From contig JBDTNQ010000055.1 in assembly GCA_039933635.1 (NCBI GenBank), positions 1-27,567 on the forward strand: DNA of 27,567 nucleotides, in the 5' to 3' direction. The position numbers and the translations under genes are program-made. Origin of the DNA: JBDTNQ01 sp039933635 (GTDB taxonomy: Bacteria > Acidobacteriota > Vicinamibacteria > Vicinamibacterales > SCN-69-37). Positions within the stretch are counted from its first letter, which is position 1. Every line of letters begins with the position of its first letter. The notes below the pieces were generated by a model that did not search any database, was not told the DNA's origin, and saw nothing but the letters and a program-made list of their open reading frames with translations. Shown in pieces: positions 21,820-27,567 of the stretch.

Positions 21820-21863
21820 TCAAATTGGAACGAGGAACGGTGACGTTCTGAGTTCCAAATTGA
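21820..21863. terminator. Nested inverted repeat between convergent genes
   Basis: TCAAATTGGAAC (21820-21831) and GTTCCAAATTGA (21852-21863) pair at 11 of 12 positions. Inside, GAACG/CGTTC form a second stem around GTGA. The whole can fold into one 44-nt hairpin with an internal loop. It lies between the stop of the PVC-type protein gene and the stop of the SMP-30-like gene, where a bidirectional terminator is expected, but its A+T-rich outer stem and lack of a T-tract are unusual. Confidence 0.5.
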
Positions 21864-21876
21864 CCGTCGGCAGCTG

Positions 21877-23085
21877 CTACGCCACCCCTGCGCCCTGCGT
21901 GTTCACGTAGACCGCGTACACGGACTGGCTGGCCATCATGAACAGACGATTGCGTTTGGCGCCGCCGAAGCAGAGGTTGCCGCACACTTCCGGCAGACGG
22001 ATGCGCCCGATCAGTTTGCCCTGCGGGTTCCACACAGTGACGCCGTTGTAGCCGATGTTGCGGCCGGCGTTGCTCGAGCACCAGATATTGCCGTCGACGT
22101 CACAACGGACACCGTCGGGACCACAACCGACGTTGTCGATGCGGCAATCCGTCAGCACGCGGTGGCCTGACAGCCGGTTATCGGTGCCGACGTCGAACAC
22201 GTGCAGGTCGCCCTTTCCTCCCGCACCCGTATCACCGGGTCCCTTGCCCGTGCTGGCGACGTACAGCCGCTTGTAGTCCGGCGAGAACGCCAGACCATTC
22301 GGGTCGGGCACCAGATCTTCAGTCGCCACGCGGTCGACACGACCGTTCGGATCGACGCGGTACACCGCGTTGGGCAGCTCGCGCCGGAGGTTGCCGGAGT
22401 CGGCGGCCTGCCCGACGCGCGCCCGCAGGCGCCCGTCGGCATTCGTGGGCCCGCCGGCGGTGTCGGCCTGTCCCTCGTACAGACTCGCGCCGTACGGCGG
22501 ATCCGTAAACCAGTAGCTGCCATCCGGGTGCGCCACGACATCGTTGGGAGAGCTGAGGCGCTTGCCGTCGAACGCCTGCGCGAGCACCGTGATCGATCCA
22601 TCGTGCTCGTAGCGGACGACGCGCCGGGTGAGGTGCTCGCACGAGAGCTGCCGGCCCTGGAAGTCGAAACTGTTGCCGTTGCTGTTGTTCGACGGCAGCC
22701 GGAACACCGACACGTGGCCATCGTCATCCACCCAACGCATCTGACGATTCGCCGGGATGTCGCTGAACACGAGGAAGCGCCCCACCCCGTTCCAGGCTGG
22801 TCCCTCGAGCCAGCCGCCGCCACGCCACAGGCGCTGAATCGGCGCGTTCGGCTGGATGTAGCGGTCGAAACTGGGGTCCACGGACAGGACGTCCGGATCG
22901 GTGAAATACAGCGACGGCGGCGCATCTGGTCCGAAGTCACGGGGCGGTGTGGTGACCGTACTGGGTGGCTGCGGCGGCCCGCTCTGGGCGAGGACGGACG
23001 GCGCAGCGGCGGCGATTCCCGCGGCGGCGCCAAGGGTTTTGATCAGATCCCGACGGGAGACGTGACGAGCGGCGGTGTGTGACAT
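21877..23085 (-). CDS. Tat-exported SMP-30/gluconolactonase-like protein
   Basis: A 402-aa protein with a clear twin-arginine signal (VSRRDLIKTLGAAAGIAAAA, then PSVLAQ) and a six-bladed SMP-30/LRE propeller. Family marks are WLEGPAWNGVGRFLVFSDIP near the N-terminus with the metal-ligand Glu, SSPNDVVAHPDGSYWFTDPP with the catalytic-site Asn/Asp, DPNGLAFSPDYKRLYVA, and CGPDGVRCDVDGNIWCSS. Enzymes of this family hydrolyse sugar lactones with a divalent metal. An exported lactonase would fit downstream of a periplasmic sugar dehydrogenase such as the convergent PVC-type protein or the PQQ enzyme, but this link is inferred. A Gly-rich loop (STGKGPGDTGAGGKGD) is inserted between blades. Confidence 0.9.
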   Translation of the reverse strand: MSHTAARHVSRRDLIKTLGAAAGIAAAAPSVLAQSGPPQPPSTVTTPPRDFGPDAPPSLYFTDPDVLSVDPSFDRYIQPNAPIQRLWRGGGWLEGPAWNGVGRFLVFSDIPANRQMRWVDDDGHVSVFRLPSNNSNGNSFDFQGRQLSCEHLTRRVVRYEHDGSITVLAQAFDGKRLSSPNDVVAHPDGSYWFTDPPYGASLYEGQADTAGGPTNADGRLRARVGQAADSGNLRRELPNAVYRVDPNGRVDRVATEDLVPDPNGLAFSPDYKRLYVASTGKGPGDTGAGGKGDLHVFDVGTDNRLSGHRVLTDCRIDNVGCGPDGVRCDVDGNIWCSSNAGRNIGYNGVTVWNPQGKLIGRIRLPEVCGNLCFGGAKRNRLFMMASQSVYAVYVNTQGAGVA

Positions 23086-23157
23086 GCGGCGAAGTATAGG
23101 ACGGCTGGCCCCTGCGCAACTTCTTCACGGGCCGGTGTAACTTTTCCTACCGTTCGC

Positions 23158-23186
23158 TTGCTTTTGATATCGGCCGGGCGTATCCT
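23158..23186 (+). promoter_or_regulatory. Possible promoter of the TonB-dependent receptor gene
   Basis: TTGCTT (23158-23163) and TATCCT (23181-23186) are spaced by 17 nt, matching sigma-70 hexamers at 3 and 4 of 6 positions. A start near 23193 would leave a leader of about 175 nt. That leader contains a perfect 7-bp hairpin, CCGCACC/GGTGCGG (23214-23220, 23228-23234). Confidence 0.35.
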
Positions 23187-23260
23187 TCGCGCCTAAACCC
23201 AAGTAAGCGCAGACCGCACCAGCGGATGGTGCGGCCGCATGGACCGTGAACGCGACCACT

Positions 23261-23301
23261 CACGTCCAGGTCGTCGGGGTGTGCCCCCGCCGCGCTGGAG
23301 G
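23261..23301 (+). promoter_or_regulatory. Leader motif shared with the ThuA-like gene
   Basis: In the receptor's leader, ACGTCCAGG, then GGTGTGCCCCCGCC, then TGGAGG recur in the same order as ACGTGCCAGG, CGTGTGCCCACGCC, TGGAGG in the leader at 3285-3315. Here CGGGG/CCCCG (23275-23279, 23285-23289) can pair, matching the hairpin position in the other copy. In this gene the motif lies about 65 nt before the start, not at the Shine-Dalgarno, which is GAGGGA near 23354. Confidence 0.35.
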
Positions 23302-23367
23302 TCTGTCTCGGCGGGAGGTGGCGGTCCGGCGGGCATCGACATCCGCGGTTAGCAGAGGGACGGTCAT

Positions 23368-26300
23368 ATGTACCGATCGAAGAGGACGTTACGCGCGTTG
23401 TGGCTCGCGTTCATGACCCTAGGTGCAGGAATGGTCGCGGATGCCGCCGACGCGCAAATCACGACGGGCGCCGTCTTTGGGACGGTGAAGGACGCACAGG
23501 GAGCCGCCGTACCCGGGGCAACCGTGATCCTGATCAGCGAAACACGGGGTACGAAGTCCGCTCCGATGGTGACCAACACGGCCGGTGAATTCTCGCTGCC
23601 CAACATCACCGCGGATACTTACACCGTCGAAGTCGCGATGGACGGATTCAAGACCGCGGCGCGCAAAGGCGTTCCCGTCAGCGGCGGCGACCGCGTGGCG
23701 GTGCCGGCCGTGGTGCTCGAAGTCGGTGGACGGGCCGAGGTTGTGAACGTCACCGCCGAAGTCGCGCTCATTCAGGCGCAGAGCGGTGAACGATCCGCCG
23801 TGGTCGAACCCGCGCAGATCCAGAACCTCCCCATCAGCGGCCGCAACTTCACCGCGGTGCTGGCCAACATCCCGGGCATCACGGGCACCACACGCCTCGG
23901 CGGCGGTGGCCAGAACAACATCATGATGGACGGCATCTCGGCCATGGACACCGGCAACAACGGCCAGATGCTCCAGATGAACATGGATGCCATCCAGGAA
24001 GTAAAGGTGCTGACGCAGGGCTACCAGGCTGAGTACGGACGGTCGAGCGGCCTGCAGATCTCGGCCGTCACGAAGGGCGGCTCGAATCGTTTCCACGGAT
24101 CGTTCTACGAGATTCGCACCGACTCGACGTGGAACGAAGTGAGCTGGGCGAACCAGAAGAACGGCACCGCACCGGGGGTCTCGAAGAACGACACGCTCGG
24201 CTACACGATCGGTGGTCCTATCGGCCGCCCCGGCGGGAACAACAAACTGTTCTTCTTCTACAGCCACGAATACCGGCCCACGACGAGCGGCGGCGGTGTG
24301 CGGCGGTTCACGTTGCCCACCGCGCTGGAGATGTCGGGTGACTTCTCACAGTCGGTGGACAATCAGGGCAAGCCGATCCCCCAGCTGTACGACGCCACGC
24401 GTGGCGCGAAGACGGGATGCACGGGCACGGTGGCGGCGCCAGGCGTCTCGACCACCTGCTTTCCCGGCAACAAGATTCCCGCCAACCGGATGTACAGCAC
24501 GGGTCTCACCGTCCTCAACATGTGGAAAGCGGCGTCGGGCTTTGCGCCGAACGGCATCAGTGGTCAGGGCTACAACTACGAAGGCAACGACCCGATCACG
24601 AAGAACCTGACGCAACAGCCGGCGATCCGCGCCGACTACCAGTTCAACGCGTCCCTTCGCGTCACCGGGAAGTACGCCGGACAGCGCCAGACGGTACAAG
24701 TGTCGCCAGGAAGCATTCCGGGGTTCAACGACACGTTCCAGAAGTACCCCTTCATCCACAACTTCTCGACGACACTGAACTACACGATCACCCCGACGAC
24801 GTTCTTCGAAGGCACGTGGGGGATGATCGTGAACTACCTGGGCGCGCCGCCGATTACGCAGTATTCGAATCGCAACAACCTGGGACTCGGGAACTTCCCG
24901 TTGATCTTTCCGGATGCCGGCTACATGGACCCGCGCTACTACGAGCGGAACGTGCTCGTCGGGACCAGCACTCCCTTCTTCGACCAGAACACGAACATGA
25001 TGTCGCTGCCGCCCACGTTCAGCTGGGGCAGCCTCGTCGGCAACGCGCCGCCGAACATCTCGTACCCCGGTTTCCTCAACATCAACCGGACGAACGACGT
25101 GTCACTGAGCCTCTCGAAAGTCATGGGCCGGCACACCGCAAAGGCCGGGTTCTATTTGAATCACAGCTACAAGGCGCAGAACACCGGCGCCGGCGGCGGC
25201 AGCTCGGCCGGATTCCAGGGTGTCGTGAACTTCGGCCAGGATTCGAACAACCCGCTCGACACGGGGTTCGGGTACGCCAACGCGATGCTCGGTATCTTCT
25301 CGAGCTACACGCAGTCGTCGCGGTTCGTCGAGGGGTCGTTTCTGTACAACAACGTCGACTGGTACCTGCAGGACAACTGGCGCGTCAACAACCGGCTGAC
25401 CCTGGACTACGGTCTTCGGTTCGTCCATCAGCAGCCGCAGTACGACCAGTACCAGCAGTCGTCCAACTTCTTCCTCGACCGGTGGAGCCTCGCGGCAGCG
25501 CCGCAACTCTACGTGACAGGATGCGCGGTGGCACAGGCGCCGGGAACTGCATGTCCGTCAGCCAGCAGGCAGGCGAAGAATCCGATCACCGGCAAGCTGC
25601 TCGGCGCGAACACCACCGCGGCTATCGGCACCATCGTGCCGAACTCGGGTGACCTGTCGAATGGCATTCGAAAAGCCGGCGACGGGATCTCCAAATACAA
25701 CTACGTCTGGCCGAACATCGTGTACGCGCCCCGCGTGGGCGCGGCGTACGACCTGACGGGGAACCAGAGGATGGTCATCCGCGGGAGCTACGGGCTGTTC
25801 TTCGATCGTCCGGACGGCAACTCCGTGTTCTCGCAGGTCGGCAATCCGCCCTTCACGCAGAATCCGATTCTGCGCTACTCACGGCTGCAGGATGTCGGGT
25901 CGGGCTCGGGCCTCACGACAGATGCGCCGCAATCGATGGTCGTGTTCCAGTACAAGAACCCGATCCAGAAATCCTCGCAGTGGAACACCGGCATCCAGAT
26001 GGCACTGCCCTGGGCATCGTCGTTGGACGTGTCGTATGTCGGCCAGCACTCGTTCGACCGCCTGCAGACGGTGAACATCAACTCCGTTGATCTCGGATCG
26101 GCATTCCTGCCGCAAAACCAGGATCCGACACTCGCGAGCGCGACCCCTGGCGGCGCCGCGTATGCCACCGAGCTGATGCGTCCGTACCGCGGCCTGAACG
26201 CGATCTCGCAGAACACGGGATTCGCCTGGAACACGTATCACTCGATCCAGTCGTCGTTCAATCGACGGTTCCAGCGTGGGTTGTCGTTCGGGCTGAACTA

Positions 26301-27150
26301 CACGTATCAAATCAGCAACGTCCAGAACATCGGCAAACGTCTGGAGCATCTGGCGGATGGGACGTTCCGCGAGCGGGCGGATCAGGCACAGGCGCAGGCG
26401 TTGCTGGGCGATCAGGGTGTGACCCCACATCTGGTGCGGGCCAATTTTGTGTGGGACCTCCCGGACTACAAGCGCGACGGCACGGCCAACAAGGTGGTCG
26501 GCGCCGTGATCAACGACTGGCAGTTGTCAGGCATTCTGACCGCGTCGAGTGGCGCCGCCTACGAGGCGGGCTTTTCGTACAACAGCAACGGCGCCAACGT
26601 GAACCTCACCGGTTCGCCGGATTTCGGCGCGCGGCCGATCCTGGTGACGCCGAATGCCCTTGGGGCCGGATGCACGAAGGATCAGTACTCGCAATTCAAC
26701 AACAGTGTCGCGTCGGTCGGCGGCGGACTCGTGTCGACGGCGTACCGCGCGCCGACGGGACCGGCAACCCTGCCGGCCGCATTTGCGAACTACTACGGGG
26801 TGACGTCGGACGGACCCAGCGTGGGTCTCGAGTCGGGCGTCAACTATCTGCGCGGCTGCGCAAGCAGCATCATGGACGTGACCCTGCAGCGGAACTTCCG
26901 CCTCGGCGGCGGCCGCACGGTGTCCGTCCGCCTGGACGCGTTCAACGTGTTCAACACGGTGGTCTTCAACGGGCGCCAGTCCAGCTTGTCGCTCAACTCG
27001 CCGACCACGCCGACGATGAGGACCGCGCAGTTCCTCGCGGACGGGTCGGTCGATCCGACCCGTGTGAAGCCGCAGGACGCCGGGTTCGGCGCCGTCACCG
27101 GCGCCTCGACCCTGCGGAACTTCCAGGCGCAGGTCAGGTTCACGTTCTAG
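23368..27150 (+). CDS. TonB-dependent receptor with carboxypeptidase-regulatory-like N-terminus (Oar-like)
   Basis: A 1260-aa outer-membrane protein. A signal peptide (LRALWLAFMTLGAGMVADA, then DAQ) is followed by a carboxypeptidase-regulatory-like Ig fold (about 33-115: GAVFGTVKDAQGAAVPGATV, SLPNITADTYTVEVAMDGFK). Then comes the plug (about 135-240: IQNLPISGRNFTAVLANIPG, IMMDGISAMDTGNNG, LTQGYQAEYGRSSGLQISAV) and a large beta-barrel with many aromatic strand ends (YLQDNWRVNNRLTLDYGLRF, FNRRFQRGLSFGLNYTYQ). It ends ...QAQVRFTF; the terminal Phe is the usual barrel-assembly signal. Such receptors in Acidobacteriota are numerous and probably import glycan fragments or other large solutes with TonB energy. 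No SusD-like partner is adjacent. Length is typical. The start is supported by GAGGGA about 8 nt upstream. Confidence 0.93.
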   Translation: MYRSKRTLRALWLAFMTLGAGMVADAADAQITTGAVFGTVKDAQGAAVPGATVILISETRGTKSAPMVTNTAGEFSLPNITADTYTVEVAMDGFKTAARKGVPVSGGDRVAVPAVVLEVGGRAEVVNVTAEVALIQAQSGERSAVVEPAQIQNLPISGRNFTAVLANIPGITGTTRLGGGGQNNIMMDGISAMDTGNNGQMLQMNMDAIQEVKVLTQGYQAEYGRSSGLQISAVTKGGSNRFHGSFYEIRTDSTWNEVSWANQKNGTAPGVSKNDTLGYTIGGPIGRPGGNNKLFFFYSHEYRPTTSGGGVRRFTLPTALEMSGDFSQSVDNQGKPIPQLYDATRGAKTGCTGTVAAPGVSTTCFPGNKIPANRMYSTGLTVLNMWKAASGFAPNGISGQGYNYEGNDPITKNLTQQPAIRADYQFNASLRVTGKYAGQRQTVQVSPGSIPGFNDTFQKYPFIHNFSTTLNYTITPTTFFEGTWGMIVNYLGAPPITQYSNRNNLGLGNFPLIFPDAGYMDPRYYERNVLVGTSTPFFDQNTNMMSLPPTFSWGSLVGNAPPNISYPGFLNINRTNDVSLSLSKVMGRHTAKAGFYLNHSYKAQNTGAGGGSSAGFQGVVNFGQDSNNPLDTGFGYANAMLGIFSSYTQSSRFVEGSFLYNNVDWYLQDNWRVNNRLTLDYGLRFVHQQPQYDQYQQSSNFFLDRWSLAAAPQLYVTGCAVAQAPGTACPSASRQAKNPITGKLLGANTTAAIGTIVPNSGDLSNGIRKAGDGISKYNYVWPNIVYAPRVGAAYDLTGNQRMVIRGSYGLFFDRPDGNSVFSQVGNPPFTQNPILRYSRLQDVGSGSGLTTDAPQSMVVFQYKNPIQKSSQWNTGIQMALPWASSLDVSYVGQHSFDRLQTVNINSVDLGSAFLPQNQDPTLASATPGGAAYATELMRPYRGLNAISQNTGFAWNTYHSIQSSFNRRFQRGLSFGLNYTYQISNVQNIGKRLEHLADGTFRERADQAQAQALLGDQGVTPHLVRANFVWDLPDYKRDGTANKVVGAVINDWQLSGILTASSGAAYEAGFSYNSNGANVNLTGSPDFGARPILVTPNALGAGCTKDQYSQFNNSVASVGGGLVSTAYRAPTGPATLPAAFANYYGVTSDGPSVGLESGVNYLRGCASSIMDVTLQRNFRLGGGRTVSVRLDAFNVFNTVVFNGRQSSLSLNSPTTPTMRTAQFLADGSVDPTRVKPQDAGFGAVTGASTLRNFQAQVRFTF

Positions 27151-27157
27151 AACACAC

Positions 27158-27191
27158 CCACGACCCACGGGGAACATCCCGTGGGTCGTGG
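27158..27191. terminator. Terminator hairpin after the TonB-dependent receptor gene
   Basis: A perfect 14-bp stem, CCACGACCCACGGG (27158-27171) with CCCGTGGGTCGTGG (27178-27191), around a GAACAT loop, starts 8 bp after the receptor stop codon. No T-tract follows, but stem length and position make it the likely end of the transcript. Confidence 0.65.
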
Positions 27192-27200
27192 CCCGCACCT

Positions 27201-27230
27201 GCCCCGGGCTTCAGCTCCGGCGTCCAACCG
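27201..27230. repeat. Diverged hairpin repeat copy D
   Basis: GCCCCGGGCTTCAGCTCCGG followed by CGTCCAACCG lines up with the 4421-4451 copy (GCCCCGGACCTGAAGGTCCG, then GGGCTCCACGG), sharing the outer arms and the TCCA tail. It is the weakest member of the family. Confidence 0.35.
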
Positions 27231-27264
27231 CTGCGCTAGTATTCCTCTGTGACCGATTTCCTCG

Positions 27265-27290
27265 CCTTGGTCCCCCGATGAAGACCAAGG
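27265..27290 (+). promoter_or_regulatory. Hairpin enclosing the AMP nucleosidase start codon
   Basis: CCTTGGTC (27265-27272) pairs perfectly with GACCAAGG (27283-27290); the ATG (27278-27280) lies in the 10-nt loop CCCCGATGAA. No Shine-Dalgarno is visible before the start. The fold could limit or direct initiation. Confidence 0.45.
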
Positions 27291-27567
27291 ACGCCATCGT
27301 CGCGAACTGGCTGCCCCGCTACACCGGAGCGGCCATCAAGGACCTCAGTCCGTACGTCCTTCTGACGAACTTCGGCAGCTACCTGGAACTGTTCTCGCGA
27401 CAGACGGGCGCGCCTGTGGTCGGCCTCGACTATCCGATGCCAAACGTGACCGCCGACGGCATCACGATGATCAACTTCGGGATGGGCAGCCCGAATGCCG
27501 CCACCGTCATGGACCTGTTGGCGGCCGTCGAGCCGAAGGCCGTGCTGTTCCTCGGGAAATGCGGCGG
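27278..27567 (+). CDS. amn: AMP nucleosidase, N-terminal part
   Basis: The 96 visible codons run off the window end. AMP nucleosidase splits AMP into adenine and ribose 5-phosphate and helps control adenylate levels in the cytoplasm. Seen are WLPRYTGAAIKDLSPYVLLT, the nucleoside-phosphorylase-like ITMINFGMGSPNAATVMDLL (phosphate/ribose region) and AVLFLGKCGG, which match the family's catalytic domain. There is no long N-terminal regulatory domain, so this looks like the short form rather than the about 480-aa Escherichia coli type. The start ATG is the first in frame and has no Shine-Dalgarno; it lies in a hairpin loop. The gene follows the receptor terminator by about 85 bp. Confidence 0.85.
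   Translation, partial: MKTKDAIVANWLPRYTGAAIKDLSPYVLLTNFGSYLELFSRQTGAPVVGLDYPMPNVTADGITMINFGMGSPNAATVMDLLAAVEPKAVLFLGKCG

Noticed and set aside
1..27567. tRNA/rRNA genes, CRISPR arrays, insertion sequences, integrases, toxin-antitoxin or known defence genes
   Set aside because: None was recognised on either strand when reading the frames and gaps; the small repeats present are hairpin elements without transposase.

Overview
The window is GC-rich (roughly two thirds G+C by eye), densely coded bacterial chromosome. The gene mix points to an Acidobacteriota, most likely a Vicinamibacterales-type soil bacterium: an Oar-like TonB-dependent receptor with a carboxypeptidase-regulatory N-terminus, a PVC-type heme-binding dehydrogenase, ThuA-like and SMP-30-like secreted enzymes, Tat-exported Gfo/Idh/MocA oxidoreductases and a PQQ-dehydrogenase/cytochrome c pair. 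This placement is inferred from gene content; no rRNA or tRNA gene was seen.

Layout. 1-3171 (+): a tightly coupled operon whose junctions are all ATGA or GTGA overlaps. It encodes the C-terminal part of a RACo/RamA-type corrinoid-activating ATPase, a MetH-activation-like protein with an extra Cys-rich domain, a homocysteine S-methyltransferase and a small unknown protein. 3323-4402 (+): a secreted ThuA-like protein. 4486-8542 (-): aldo/keto reductase, cupin, an internally deleted Gfo/Idh/MocA pseudogene, an intact Tat-exported Gfo/Idh/MocA oxidoreductase and a tandem NTF2-like secreted protein. 8573-9936: a loosely packed stretch with two small zinc-ribbon proteins. 9937-10290 (+): a secreted ComEA-like helix-hairpin-helix protein, followed by a strong terminator hairpin. 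10444-13109 (-): a di-heme cytochrome c translationally coupled to a PQQ dehydrogenase. 13239-14411 (+): an FMN alpha-hydroxy-acid oxidase. 14672-16732 (+): an ArnT-like membrane glycosyltransferase with a recognisable promoter. Its proline-rich tail overlaps, on the opposite strand, an in-frame-deleted remnant of a SAM methyltransferase (16464-16880). 16962-18458 (-): a TPR plus double aspartyl-protease protein. 18789-21797 (+): a large PVC-type heme-binding protein. 21877-23085 (-): a Tat-exported SMP-30/gluconolactonase-like protein. 23368-27150 (+): the TonB-dependent receptor. 27278-end (+): the N-terminal part of an AMP nucleosidase.

How the genes work together. Most of the window encodes exported redox and sugar-processing proteins: PQQ and heme dehydrogenases, Gfo/Idh/MocA, ThuA, SMP-30, cupin, AKR and an outer-membrane importer. 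This is consistent with periplasmic oxidation of sugars or glycan-derived compounds (inference). The separate first operon looks like a split cobalamin-dependent methionine synthase in which the methyl-acceptor module and the reactivation machinery are separate polypeptides; the corrinoid-binding and methyl-donor modules would lie outside the window.

The least explained signals are the four-gene corrinoid operon with its Cys-rich fusion domain and 109-aa partner, two genes that lost their middles but kept both ends, a hairpin-forming intergenic repeat family, and a short leader motif shared by the ThuA and TonB-receptor genes. No CRISPR array, insertion sequence, integrase, phage gene or convincing new defence system was found.
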